Below are positions 1-11,379 of a stretch of DNA of 64,000 bases, piece by piece; position 1 is the stretch's first letter; each line of letters opens with the position of its first letter. Under the pieces are notes generated by a model. The model made no database searches. It was given only the letters and a program-made list of their open reading frames with translations, and was not told the origin of the DNA. A program made the translations under genes and the position numbers. The stretch comes from Periplaneta americana (taxonomy: Eukaryota; Arthropoda; Insecta; Blattodea; Blattidae), in contig NC_091132.1 in assembly GCF_040183065.1 (NCBI RefSeq), positions 160,539,602-160,603,601 of the forward strand. Direction: 5' to 3'.

Positions 1-1483
1 ACTCTTAAATATGGGAATAATAGAAGCTTCCTTCCAAAGAGAAGGATATACGCCTGTTTTTTAACTCAAATTGAAAATGTAGGTTAAAACAGGTACGAGA
101 ATTTCAGAGCATTCTTTGATAATAAAATTAGAAATGCCATCCGTACCCATAGATTTATTAGGCTTGACATTTTTATGGCCTTCCTGTCATCATCACAAGA
201 GATTACAGGAAGGGGTAAAAAGTTATTAAAGTTAGAATAACAAGTGAGAAAATTAGAGTTCTGGTAGATCTGAATTGATTTAAATTGACTAGCAAATGCA
301 TTAGCAATGATTTCTTGATCAGCAATGTGAACCCCATTAATAATAAATTCATTAGGAATGTTTTTCGATTTCCGAAAATATTCTACATATTTCCAGAATG
401 TATTAGGCTCTTTTTTTAAATTTTCATCAATGGACTGTAACCATTTAAATTTATCAGACTTAATCAATGCCTTGACTTGTTTTCTATAATGAGAGAAAAT
501 TTGATAGTGGTGATCAGATTTATATTTTTTTTAATCTCTATGTGCTTTGTTTTTTTCTTAATGAGTAGACTTAGGCTGTTTGAAAACCATTTAGGATGGT
601 GCTACTTTTTCACAAAGGTGACAGGGACAGCTTTAGATATAGCGTCATTAACTATTTTTGACAGAGAGTTAGTAGCAACATTGACATCAATAGTAAGATA
701 TATACAATTCCAATCAAAATTGTGTAGAGTGGAATAAAGACAGTGATTTTTATTTCTGTAATTGTGATGGTGAGTGAACTCCCAGATCAATACAAATAGA
801 TGGGTGATGAACATCTTCCGAAACTAGTCAATGATTAGCAAGATTAACTGAATAGTTATGGACATTTGTAAAAACAAGATCAAGAAGAGTTTTACAATTT
901 CTCGTAAGATTAATTTGGTTTAGTCCTAGAAGACAAGATGAGAAAAATAAATCCTGAGACTTAATTTCTGCGTAGTAATAATTATCATTAAGTGTGCAAC
1001 CAGATGACCAATCCATGCCAGGAGAATTAAAATCCCCGAGAAAAACGATTCTAAAATTGTGGGTATCAAGATTGTTTTCAATAAAATTGAGATAAGACCT
1101 TAAATATTTGTGATCTGTGTCGGGTGGAAAATAATGATTACCAATTAGCAGATTACAACCATCTGACATTTTAATTTCGATCCAAACGCATTCATCAATG
1201 AATTCTAAATCATATCTCCGACGTGTATCTGGTTACTAATAGCAGTTAAGACACCCCCACCTTTTACTTTGTTGGTGTCTTCAAACAACCTGTCAGCAAG
1301 AAACACAGTATAATTATTAGGAAACAAATTTGTGTTAAAAAAAGATTCGGATAACCATGTTTCAGTGAGACAGATAATGATATCATTATTACTCACTATA
1401 TTTTGGAAAATTTCATCACATTTCGTATTAAGTCCACGAACATTTTGATAAAAAATCTCAAGATGATTATTGGAATTGCACAT
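1..1483 (-). pseudogene. LINE ORF2: APE endonuclease plus start of reverse transcriptase, broken
   Basis: Begins MCNSNNHLEIFYQNVRG at 1483, the typical start of an apurinic-type endonuclease. It continues with LTETWLSES, GGGV and, after a frameshift between 1205 and 1169, FLGDFNSPGMDW (the catalytic GDFN box). A stop at 828-830 and further shifts precede the linker around 84-467. The window starts inside the RT domain: positions 60-1 read TGVYPSLWKEASIIPIFK, the well-known first RT block. A stop at 61-63 and a frameshift near 95 confirm decay. Confidence 0.88.
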
Positions 1484-1509
1484 TAATAGTTAAGTGATAG
1501 CAGATAAGA

Positions 1510-2621
1510 CTAAGAGGCATTTCCCTGAGAATCTGAATTCGTTGAATGCGAGAAATGCTGTTCAGGTTTGAGCTTCCCAAAAAAAAGAGTAATAAGGCAA
1601 CCAGTAGGCCAAACTTCAGGATTATTTATCAAATCAAAATCCCTTTCATCCACAGCTACATGGAAGGAAGAATACGTTTGAAATTTGTTTTAAGTTTAGT
1701 TACCAAGAGCGACCTAAGTTCTAATTGATTTTTGAGAGAGTCGACTATACTGTTAGAGCTAACTTTGGAACTGAATCTCGAAACAAAGAGAGATTTAGTT
1801 CTGATTCGCTCAGGGGCCATTTCAATGTTGCTAGTAGAAGAGGTTCCAACTTCGGGTTGTCTTTTTTTTTAATTTCTTTCTAGAAACTAATTGAAAGCCT
1901 TCGTTATCGGTCTGAACATTAGTAGCATTGGCCTCATTCATTTCCTGATTCGCATTATGTTTCACTGTAACAGGAGTCACACGTACTGGTTTACCAGTTG
2001 CTGAGACTGCAGAATGTAAAGTATTTGAATTGTCAGCAGCTAAGTTTTCCGACACAATCTTGCTGTAAGATTTCTTAGGGTCATTGGCTTGCACAGATTG
2101 TTGACCCTCAGAAGAAATATTTTGACACGATTTAGGGGGGCAGCACCCCTTTGATAACAATTCTGCAATTTGTTCTTTTAGGGCAAAACTTTCATATTTC
2201 AGTTGATTAAAGTCTTTTTGTAAATTCTTGACATACATCAAAATGTCACTAACCATGTCCAATAAAGAGACACTATTTAGTCTGACAGTTTCGATCTGAA
2301 CTGCAAGAGCATCTTTAGACAAAGGGGTTAATTACTATAAACAAGCTTACGTGTAGGTGAGATCACCTTCTTCTCTCCTGGAGTAATAGGACGCATTGGC
2401 GTGTTGACCCCCTGCATTGATTTCAGAACACTTACACACTTCTGGCACTTATAAGTTGAACTGCCACTCTGCATGAAGATATCATACTCAGCTTCTCCAA
2501 TATTTAGCCAGTCTAGATGATAGCGAAGACCACAAGGCCCAACATATTTCAGAAATTTTTGCCTTCCAAAGAAAGGCAAGTTACACAAAAGACAGACGTC
2601 TTTACTAGGCGCCATATCCAC
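1510..2621 (-). pseudogene. LINE ORF1 (PHD finger, coiled region, RRM-like C-terminus), broken
   Basis: This is the RNA-binding ORF1 of the LINE. It starts with MDMAPSKDVCLLC at 2621 and has a PHD-like Cys pattern (CLLC, then CGLRYHL, then CQKC). The usual H-x2-C is H-x2-W, so the finger is damaged. A frameshift near 2325 moves reading into a heptad-rich segment (2322-1831). A second shift near 1835 leads to a C-terminal RRM-like block containing PEVWPTGCLI and FFGKLKPE, ending at a TAG at 1510-1512. ORF2 begins 26 bp further on. The role is known from the family; the breaks are visible in the sequence. Confidence 0.8.
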
Positions 2622-2703
2622 TTACACTTCGATACACCTGCTGTATGCTGTAAGTTCGGGAGCTACACGCACACATAACCGAACAGCATGATGGGTCGCG
2701 ACC

Positions 2704-2708
2704 GAATA

Positions 2709-2765
<57 letters not shown>
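2704..2765. repeat. (AAT)n microsatellite
   Basis: About 20 units of AAT directly abut the 5' side of the LINE. It may be the tail of an older retroelement. Confidence 0.95.
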
Positions 2766-2767
<2 letters not shown>

Positions 2768-2856
2768 TGGGTCGTCCTGCTAAGAGATTGCGTGAACATT
2801 TTATGTGAGACCGTAACAGGCCTTGTGGCCTAACACCTGTCAGGTAGAAGAAGAAG

Positions 2857-2906
<50 letters not shown>
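2857..2906. repeat. (AAT)n microsatellite after a short retroelement tail
   Basis: The preceding bases (2766-2856) end in GTAGAAGAAGAAG before the AAT run. This resembles the 3' ends of LINE fragments elsewhere in the window. Confidence 0.9.
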
Positions 2907-3570
2907 TCATGAACTTCTGTGATCCTTTTAAATATTTTGCAGAAACAATAACTATGTGTGGTTAATGCTTACTATATACACGTAAAACGAGTATTACCTT
3001 CCTTCTCATTTCATATGTACTGCAACATTTCACCTAAGTTCGAACTGAACTTGCGAGGGTGATCCAAAACGTAAGGAACAAACTTATTTCATTGGTACCG
3101 GTACATATTTACATGTGTAGGCTACATAATATAGGTTATTACACCTCCATTTTAATTACCACACGGTAGAAAAAAGAATTTGGACCAAACCTTCACAAGT
3201 AGCCTATACTACAACAAATAACTTATCCTAAAGCGTACCGGTAGCTAACTTGTATGATACTTTTGAACTCAAATATTTCTTGTCCATTGTAAGGAAGTAA
3301 AGACGAAGTTAAAATGAAAACATTCAATACTGTGCAACTGTTGAACTGAGCAGGGTGATCGACTTAGAACTGCATTCAGGAGGCTTGTGTTCAAATCCCG
3401 AGGTGGGCCAAATTCAGGATTCGGGGATTTCCACAAAGCAAAGGCGATGGAGAATTTGAATTTAATATCTAACTATCCCGATTGTTCTGTCCACTGTCTA
3501 TTTATGTCATACAGTTTTCTTTACATGGCACTGCATGATTACCAACTAGGGGAGGTCCCCCACTGTTCAT
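2907..3570. other. No gene seen
   Basis: AT-rich DNA. The only notable bit is a B-box-like motif at about 3391-3405 (TGTTCAAATCCCGAG), perhaps a decayed tRNA-derived SINE. Confidence 0.5.
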
Positions 3571-3842
3571 GTCTCGTGTATGATCCATAGAATTATCTCT
3601 CCCCTAGGTGTAACACTGTTAAGACTCAGAAAGGGAAGCTCTTTTTTTAGTAGGTTATTTTACGACGCTTTATCAATATCTTAGGTTATTTAGCGTCTGA
3701 ATGAGATGTCTCATTTATGATCCATAGAATTATCTCTCCCCTATGTGTAACACTGATAAGACTCAGGAAGGGAATTTTTTTTAGTAGGTTATTTTACGAC
3801 GCTTTATCAACATCTTAGGTTATTTAGCGTCTGAATGAGATG
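3571..3842. repeat. Tandem duplication, unit about 137 bp, including a SINE 3' end
   Basis: Two direct copies (3571-3707 and 3708-3842) share GTCTC..TTATGATCCATAG at the start and the SINE tail GTAGGTTATTTTACGACGC at the end. Only the second copy continues into the full SINE. The duplication therefore happened after SINE insertion and captured its 3' tail plus flank. Confidence 0.85.
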
Positions 3843-4027
3843 AAGGTGATAATACCAGTGAAATGAGTCTGGTGTCCAGCACCGAAAGTTATCCAGCATT
3901 TGCTCATATTAGGTTGAGAGAAAACCCTAGGAAAAACTCAACCAGATAACTTGCCCCGACCGGGAATCGAACCCGGGCAACCAGGTTTCGCGGCTAGACG
4001 TGCTAATCGTTACTCCATACGTGTTGA
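3785..4027 (-). mobile_element. tRNA-derived SINE, type 1
   Basis: On the minus strand the element reads from a tRNA-like head (A-box region near 4015, B-box GGTTCGATTCCCGGTCGG near 3970) through a conserved body (GGTTTTCTCTCAACC, GCTGGATAAC) to the tail GCGTCGTAAAATAACC. Other copies of this type are at 24763-25017, 44842-45082, 52386-52630 and 58574-58828. Confidence 0.9.
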
Positions 4028-4652
4028 CGCAAATGGCTGTAGGCCTATGTACGCGTGTCACTAGATGCGTTAATTGTGTCAAATTTTGTGTTGATTGTTT
4101 TGTTCTTCCATTAAAACAAAATATCAAACAAGATATTTTAAAAAATCACAGCTGAGGTGCTCATGAGAATCAGATGATGCCGGGAAAGTAATGCCGTTGT
4201 GGAGGCAATTTTTTCCAAATATTCTTGCCTATCAGTTTTAAATATAATATCATTATAGCTTTCAGTAAATATATAAATACTAAAATAAAAATACTAACGT
4301 TACGTGCAATGACTCTATCACCGCTTTTCCAGTTGCAGCTGCTGCACTTTCTCAATATGGAGCCATGCTCAGATGGTTCATAACAAAAAAATGCTCAATG
4401 TAAAGAGTGGCCCAGAACTGACCATCAGATAGTTTATATTGAAATAAAACATTCGTCGCAAGCGAAAACTATTTAAAAGCTAGTCCTAGGCTGAGAGGGA
4501 TATTTTTCCCTTTCATATACTGTTTGTGGCAACAGTTTGTCACTTTTCCGATAGAGTGAGTGAATTTTTATGTTTTGGGTACAAGCCAGATCTTTTCCGG
4601 CTCGCGTCTTTTAGTTGATTATTATCTATGTGAAACGTTGTGTTGTGTTTGT
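4028..4652. other. No gene seen
   Basis: AT-rich intergenic DNA with no long ORF and no recognisable repeat. Confidence 0.5.
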
Positions 4653-4660
4653 GTTGTAAG

Positions 4661-6112
4661 TAGTGTTGTGGGATTTAATTGATTAATCTATCAATTTCTG
4701 TTGTGAGATTAATCGATCAAAAATATTTAATCGAATAATCGAGTCTACTGAAATTAATCGCCTGTAGTTATTACTATTTTGTTAATACAAATTCATTCCA
4801 AAAATTCCAACAATATTTCTCTCTTGGAAATTGCTTACTTAAAATAAAAATAGTACTGTTATTTTTTTAATTGTAAATCTGGTAGAGTAGGAAAAATCTT
4901 TGCAAAAACACTTCAGAAAGAGATGGAAATATGAGGACAGTGACCTAGTGTACCTCTATTGAAAGTTGAAACACAATGCAAAACCCTTATTAAGTTTTAT
5001 GGTTTTCCAAGAAAACTTCCACATTGTTGTCAGCTCATCTTCCTAGCATTTGAAATACGCACTTTTCTGGGATTCGTCCCTCTCATCCCTTATAAAATAG
5101 CCATGTCTACACTGTGTGCAAGTGAGAGCATAACTATCTTCTTATCTTTCTAAAATCTGGTAATTCAATTACAATAGGGGCCAGTCTTCTGTTTCGAACG
5201 CTGTACTGCAATTTCAGTTTCTGTACTAAGTTTGCATATGAAAGTTGTATATTTAGTTTGATAAAGTAAAAAAAAAAATTTTCTGTGGTTTGTGAAAAGT
5301 GTAAAGCCCCATTCACAATGAAAATTAAACATAACCGTAACATAAACACAGAAGTTTGCGCCCAGGCTACCATATGTGATCACATTGATTCACATAAGCA
5401 TTGACATAAACATTACCATAAGACGTTAACATGAAAGTTTGTAAACTCCAAACTTTCATGCTTATGCGTACGTGATTTGCAAACAGCACACAGTCGTGGA
5501 GCGCTGAAGTATACGACAGAATATGAGGAAAGGGCGTCGTTATGTTTCCATGGTTACCAAGTATGTTTGCTGTTATGTTTATGTTCCCATCGTGATTGAT
5601 GGTATGACTTCTTGATTTTACCGACACGTTTATATTCTTAAGTTAACACTTACTTTATGTTTTTCATTGTGAATGAGCCTTAAACTCCATTATGTAATAT
5701 GAGAATTTGAGAGGTAAACTCGGTGAACCGTTTGGATTTAAATTAGAACAATCGTGAAGAAGTGCATGACAATAAAAGTTTTTTCGTGTTTAGTGATGCA
5801 GGAAACATAAGTAACGTAGAGGGGCACTTAATTTGGAGCATGTGAATATGTTTGTTTAAAAAAATCACGAAGAAATTGATATAATAGATGATAAGCCTCA
5901 TAATAAATATGTTAGTAATTAATTAAAATAGCTGTTTTGTAATATAACGATACAATATATACAGAGATACAACATTTATGCTTATCACCGAACACAAATT
6001 AAATTTAACAATAATTGTGTATGAAGAATATTAAACATTTATTCAACTATCGATAAATCGATTACATTCAAATGGTTAATCTATTAAATATTTTGATTGA
6101 TGAACAGCACTA
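4661..6112. mobile_element. Non-autonomous hAT-like element with perfect 8-bp target duplication
   Basis: The ends are short inverted repeats beginning TAGTGTTGTG (left) and, read from the right, TAGTGCTGTTC. The 8 bp outside each end are identical, GTTGTAAG at 4653-4660 and 6113-6120, the duplication length typical of hAT transposition. No transposase ORF is present. A MITE (5305-5680) is nested inside. The superfamily call rests on TIR form and duplication length. Confidence 0.75.
5305..5680. mobile_element. MITE, PIF/Harbinger-like (family M1)
   Basis: 376-bp element with TIRs AGCCCCATTCACAATGAAAA and, from the right, AGGCTCATTCACAATGAAAA. It is flanked by the 3-bp duplication TAA (5302-5304 and 5681-5683). 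No ORF of interest. Two relatives lie head-on at 20691-21376. TAA duplication and TIR form suggest a Harbinger-type transposase in trans (inference). Confidence 0.8.
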
Positions 6113-6120
6113 GTTGTAAG

Positions 6121-6662
6121 CAATGATGGATATAAGCATATATAAGATTAACGTCTCATCGTTTGTGTGTGGGTTCATCAAAAACAACGAACTGGTGAAA
6201 GAAGAAATCAGAGTAAACTCCTTTCATCGCTTTAAATAAAGCAGCTCCAAGTGAAGCCAATCTCGGAGATTCTATTTACTCTGTTGAACAAGTGAAGAAA
6301 GAGATTCTCTGAATCTTCAGTACGATCACTCCCGAAATGCTCAGGCGGGAAAGCAGACTCACATTGCGTCGCAATCAACTGTGCATGAAAAATTATGCTG
6401 TGCATACCGAAATGTTAGACATTTGACAACGATACCATCAAGCCCACGTAGGTTCTTTTTTTTTTTTTTTGCTTGCAGATTTTCATCTATTAATATTGGC
6501 GAGTTCAATAAATAACGTTTTTAAGTAGCTTGTGGCATTACTGTATTATTTCATAAACTAACATATCACATATCTGATCGTAACTTATGACCCAGCCTGT
6601 ACATGTGTATTACAACTGCCCTAATTTTCCAGCAGAAAATTAGAGACAAGAAATATAAATTA
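6121..6662. other. 3' flank of zinc-finger gene A; no other gene seen
   Basis: Downstream of the gene A stop codon on the minus strand. Contains a T-tract at 6449-6470. The 3' UTR end was not identified. Confidence 0.5.
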
Positions 6663-7464
6663 TCACTGGTCTAAATGTAAATACATATGCCTTATTAGCC
6701 TATTCTTGCACGAGAAACATTTCCCACAAATATCACATTTGAAAGGCCCTTCGGCTGTGTGTAGGAGTTTATGTCTTCTTAGACTTCTCAATTCCACATA
6801 ATACTTTCCACATTCATTACATTTAAATGACGGTCTCTCGCCCGTGTGTAGGCGGCAGTGAGTTTTGAGGTTACTCGATTCTGCGAAACACTTTCCACAG
6901 ACATCGCACTTAAACGGCCTTTCCCCGGTGTGAATGCGTGCATGTCTATTTAAAACTGCCTTTAATGAGAAACACATTCCACATACGTCGCATTTAAATG
7001 GTCTTTCACCCGTGTGTAGGCGGGAATGAATCCTGAGATAACCAGATACCGGGAAAAACTTTCCACAGACATTGCATTTGAAAGGTCTTTCACCTGTGTG
7101 TTTGCGTGCATGTCTGTTTAAAACTGCCGAATCTGAGAAACTCTTACCACACACCTCGCATTTGAATGGACTCTCTTCTGTGTGCATGCGTGTATGTACC
7201 TTCAAATTCCATGATCTTGTGAAAGACTTCCCACAGACATTGCATTTGAATAACTTTTTGTTTGTATGTAAGGGGAAGTGAAGTTTCAGAGATTCCGGTG
7301 TTGCAAAAATCTCGTTGCATATAGTACACTTGGTAGGATTATAGCTTATGTCACTAATATTTGAATAGTCAGCTCTGTTGCTACCACACTGTGTCAATTT
7401 GCCTTCTTCATGATCAGTGCCGTTATGTTCTTGTGACACATTCTTCTCAACATCATCCACAATC
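6663..7464 (-). CDS. Zinc-finger gene A, terminal exon (8 C2H2 fingers)
   Basis: Last coding exon of a nuclear C2H2 zinc-finger protein, presumably a sequence-specific DNA-binding regulator. The acceptor is a pyrimidine-rich tract ending TTTCAG before 7464. The first base completes an AGG codon from the exon at 12903-12985, giving ..EILPD-R-IVDDVEKN. The exon supplies 266 of about 371 residues and ends in TGA at 6663-6665. After an acidic leader, eight fingers run from about residue 151 to the end (CTIC, CNVC, CEVC, CNVC, CDVC, CDVC, CNEC, CDIC), joined mostly by TGERPFKC linkers. One linker has an extra Ser (GERPSFKC), and the first and last fingers are more divergent. No KRAB, ZAD or BTB domain is visible. 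Target and function are unknown. The paralogue is gene B at 37484-46466. Confidence 0.92.
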
Positions 7465-7829
7465 CTGAAACGAATATAATAAAATTTATTGATCTTCTAA
7501 ATCAGGCCTGCACAAGGTTTGCGCTCTCCGAGCCAGCTCACAGCTCATCAGCGGAATGCAGATATTAGCTGTGCTCACTATAAGGGTGGACTGGAAGAAG
7601 GGGTGGATCTCGTACAAAATGTACACAAAAGGAAATACAATACTAGTAAGAATGTTTAGGAAATGAATTCCCATTCAGTGTTTGCAAAACTGTCTTGGAC
7701 TATTATTAATTAATAAAGAAATATTTATTATACAGAAATAATAGAAATTCTATAGCTGCTTAATTGTACAATATCATTTTGTTATATTTTTATTTATCAG
7801 TACATCAAAACGGGGTTTTATGCTGTTGG

Positions 7830-8721
7830 CAGCTGAAAGGAGTAATGGAACGGAGAAAAATTCTCTCTGGCACCGGGATTTGAACCCGGGTTTTCAGCTC
7901 TACTTGCTGATGCTTTATCCACCACTAAGCCACACCGGATACAACCCCAGCGCCAAATAGAATCATCTCAGATTAAGCTCCAACTCTTGGGTTCCCTCTA
8001 GTGGCCGCCCTCTGCATTACGTCATAGATGTCTATGAACGTAGGATCGAAGTCCACACATGTGCTGAGGTGCACTCGTTATGAGTGACTAGTTGGCCGGG
8101 ATCCGACGGAATAAGCGCTGTCTTAAATCACGAAGTGATTTACGCATATCATATATATTATTTTAATGTACCGAAGTACATATGATATTTCCATGCAGAT
8201 ATTCGGCGCCAGGGTTGTATCCGGTGAGGCTTAGTGGTGGATAAAGCATCAGCACGTAGAGCTGAAAACCCGGGTTCAAATCCCGGCGCCGGAGAGAATT
8301 TTTCTCCGTTCCATTACTCTTTCATCGTATGATGACGCAGAATATCTGCATGGAAATATCATATGTACTTCGGTACATTAAAATAATATATATGATATGC
8401 GTAAATCACTTCGTGATTTAAGACGGCGCTTATTCCGTCGGATCCCGGCCAACTAGTCACTCATAATGAGTGCACCTCAGCACATGTGTGGACTTCGGTC
8501 CTACATTCATAGACATCTATGACGTAATGCAGAGGGCGGCCACTAGAGGGAACCCAAGAGTTGGGGCTTAATCTGAGACAATTCTATTTGGCGCCTGGGT
8601 TGTATCCGGTGTGGCTTAGTGGTGGACAAAGCATCAGCACATAGAGCTGAAAACCCGGGTTCAAATCCCGGCGCCGGAGAGAATTTTTCTCCATTCCATT
8701 ACTCTTTCATCAGCTGAAAGG
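7830..8721. mobile_element. Palindromic composite element with outward-facing tRNA-like ends (family P1)
   Basis: An 870-bp unit (7841-8710) lies between 11-bp direct repeats CAGCTGAAAGG (7830-7840 and 8711-8721), so it appears to be one insertion. The left arm (7841 to about 8200) is the reverse complement of the right arm (about 8335-8710). Each arm ends in a tRNA-like sequence with a B-box (GGGTTCAAATCCCGG), so the two heads point outwards. A third, direct copy of the head occupies the centre (about 8206-8332). The arms contain small perfect palindromes (AAATCACGAAGTGATTT, ATGTACCGAAGTACAT) and the CACTCA/TGAGTG core. It sits in the last intron of gene A. Confidence 0.85.
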
Positions 8722-9268
8722 AACAGTAGCCTACTGATCGTAATGAAACATCAGTTACAGATCTTCGATGTCTGCCTTTATTAAAGTTGGTTATAGAAAA
8801 CAGTTGCTCGTAAATATAAATGTTGAGCCAAACATAGCAATCATTTTCACAGCCAGCTTGTGTAGTAGTGGATATTATTGCTAAGGTTTAGTCTTGTAAA
8901 ACTCAACGAGACTAGTAGTATTATTCAAACGATCTTTAGCCCTTAGGTCACATTGAAATCAATAAGTTCGAAATGTTAAATGTTAAATGTTACGTTCCGT
9001 CTTTTAGATTCCTCCATACTGTACTGTAGCAGTAGTTAAGGAACGTGAAACAGTTACTGAGAATAGGCCTATACACTGCACTCCACTAGATAACTGAGTG
9101 GTCGTTTCCCTCTCCTCTAATTATAGCAAGTCTATGTCATTCCGATGTATCTTCCTCTCCGTTTCAGCGAGCGGTAAACACAGTTTTCCCACTCCGAAAG
9201 AGCGCGCACGCTCGTTGAGCGCTGTTTTTGCAGGTATGTTCTAAATAATCAATGTGGAGAGATGAAAA
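8722..9268. other. Intronic DNA of gene A; nothing recognised
   Basis: No long ORF and no clear repeat ends between the palindromic element and the mariner at 9271. Confidence 0.5.
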
Positions 9269-9270
9269 TA

Positions 9271-10030
9271 CATGGGTGATTCAATAATTAGTGGCAATAT
9301 TTGAAGTAACAAAGAAAACATTTTTCGAACAGTCACATTGTTGCAGTGCTCAGTGCTCCAACATGAAGAAATTGTCTCCACACCTCAGGGAGAGAACGGA
9401 AACACAGCATCTTGTTGTACTAATATTCAAACAGACTGTTCTACTGCTGCTATAATTGCCAGTCTGGTTGTAAAGGGAACTCCTCTAAGTGGTAATTTCA
9501 TTTTCGCGAAAATTTCAAAATCACATGGGCTCATAATTATCTGGGGAGTATGGAGGATGCTCCAGAATTTCCCAGTTCCATCTGTGAAATAAATTAACCA
9601 CAGGGGCACCTATGTGAGAGCGAGCACCAACATGTAGCACAATAGGATGAGAATTCAGGAAATTTGATGTTAGGGACGTATAGCTGGTCGTAAACGGTGT
9701 TCCAGAAAGTAACTGTAATATGCACCATTCACATGATTTTCCACAGGAACTGAATGAGTGACAAGGACGTCGTCAAAATCATAAGCAGCAATGAACATGA
9801 CTTTAAGTGGATCCTGTGAAGCATCTTCGTATTTGCCAAACATTTTAGACACTACAGATAACATTCTACAAATTAAACTCACTACAAACATCTTATAAAT
9901 GAGATTATTGTGTTCAGACTCACACATAACACACATCAGATGCTCTTCTTTCTCATTATCAGCTTGCATCATTTACCGCTGATAGCCCCAAATACAAACA
10001 TTGTTGCCACTAATTATTGAATAACTCATG
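9271..10030 (-). mobile_element. Internally deleted mariner element (DD34D) with TA duplication
   Basis: The termini share GATTCAATAATTAGTGGCAA (the right terminus reads TTATTCAATAATTAGTGGCAA) and are flanked by TA at 9269-9270 and 10031-10032. The minus strand encodes the C-terminal half of a mariner transposase: FIAAYDFDDVLVTHSVPVEN, then HVGARSH, then YSPDMSPCDFEIF. The spacing from the V in HVGARSH to the D in PCD is 34 residues, the DD34D pattern, but this second catalytic Asp is Val here (GTT near 9631). The N-terminal half is missing. Dead by both defects. Confidence 0.88.
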
Positions 10031-10068
10031 TATATTAAGCATTATAAGGAATACAACTGATTACTTAC

Positions 10069-10447
10069 TTACTAATGGCTTTTAAGGAACCCGGAGGTTC
10101 ATTGCCACCCTCACATAAGCCCGCCATCGGTCCTATCCTGAGCAAGATTAATCCAGAGTCTATTGTCATATCCCACCTCCCTCAAATCCATTTTAATATT
10201 ATCATCCCATCTACGTCTCGGCCTCCCCAAAGGTCTTATTCCCTACGGCCTTCCAACTAACACTCTATATGCATTTCTGGATTCGCCCATATGTGCCACA
10301 TGCCCTGCCGATCTCAAACGTCTGGATTTAATGTTCCTAATTATGTCAGGTGAAGAATACAATGCGTGCAGTTCTGTGTTGTGTAACTTTCTCCATTCTC
10401 CTGTAACTTCATCCCTCTTAGCCCCAAATATTTTCCTAAGGAATGTA
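10069..10447 (-). mobile_element. LINE 3' end with (TAAG)n tail
   Basis: On the minus strand this matches the 3' part of the element at 36764-37357. It ends in a short TAAG-repeat tail at 10067-10075 after a conserved 3' UTR-like stretch (GCGGGCTTATGTGAGG). It is truncated at 10447 within the RT C-terminal coding region (IFGAKRDEVTGEW..). Confidence 0.82.
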
Positions 10448-10457
10448 AGTCATTGAC

Positions 10458-11112
10458 TTTCAAAATTTGGGGGGGATGTAAAGAGTGATATGGTGAAGAT
10501 TTTTCACCTAGGAATCCACGACCGGAAATGAGAAATGGAGTATCTACAGCATTGAAAGGTGTTACTTTTCCTGTTTTTTTGTGTTGGCGAACTTTCTTCG
10601 CATTCAGTAAGTTAACTAAAACATCAGAATAGTTTGAAGAGCTTCACCGACTTTTACATTTACAATAAATTTTCAAAGTGACGACTACGAATTTCGTTAC
10701 ATAGTGTGAAATGACAAACCATGCTTTGTCTTACTCTCTGGCAGATTTCAAGATTCCCTCTTGTGATATTGAACGCTGTGAAGATGAGCTTAGTAAGCCC
10801 ATTTACTGTTTCAACTGTTATTGCATACGCAATAACCTTCAAATACTTTTATAGTAACAAGTCAGGAGAGGTAAGTTCGGGAGAGCATACAGGGCATACC
10901 ATTCTAATTACTCGCCTGTGATATGAGGGCCAGACGATCTATGCATGATAGAGCAGCATGATGCGGGTATCACACACACTAACATGCAATTGCAAGGGAA
11001 TGTCCTCGAGAAGTTTAGGCAAGGTATGCTGAAGAAACTCTAATTTTCATTTTTGTTCATTGGTGGAAAATCTTCACCACATCACTCTGTACATTGCTTA
11101 AATTTTGAAAAA
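10458..11112. mobile_element. Putative non-autonomous TIR element
   Basis: About 48 bp at each end form an imperfect inverted repeat. The left contains GATGTAAAGAGTGATATGG, the right (reversed) AATGTACAGAGTGATGTGG, both continuing GTGAAGATTTT. The interior has no significant ORF. The exact ends and target duplication are unclear. Confidence 0.5.
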
Positions 11113-11150
11113 AATCTTTCAGTCACATCAAGTAAGTATGGCCCCTACGA

Positions 11151-11180
11151 CACGCACGCACGCACACACACACACACACA
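11151..11180. repeat. (CA)n microsatellite
   Basis: A run of CACG then CA units just inside a low-complexity stretch. Confidence 0.9.
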
Positions 11181-11379
11181 TCGAAGGACCCAGATTGCAA
11201 CATCAGATAATAACGCAGGGGCAAGAAAGAAACGTTTTTCTTGATACTTTGTCTTTTAGATCTGTTCTTGGGTTATTTGGGGTGCCGATTCAGAAAATGG
11301 CACTGAATAGACCATAATAGCTCTAGTTTCTTACATATTGTTGAATTTATGTAATTAATAAGATAGGTTACAATTCAGC

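Larger units (their letters stand above)
1..2705 (-). mobile_element. Degenerate non-LTR retrotransposon (LINE), cut by the left window edge
   Basis: A two-ORF LINE runs leftwards. In order come a PHD-like finger and coiled ORF1 (2621 down to 1510), a 26-bp gap, then ORF2 with an APE-type endonuclease (1483 down to about 830), a linker, and the beginning of reverse transcriptase at positions 1-60. The layout fits the Jockey/CR1 group. Both ORFs carry frameshifts and stops, so this copy is dead. The 5' leader reaches about 2705, next to an (AAT)n tract; the 3' half lies outside the window. Clade assignment is inference from domain layout. Confidence 0.9.

Noticed and set aside
477-737. 86-codon plus-strand ORF
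   Set aside because: Antisense shadow of the LINE ORF2 linker on the minus strand.
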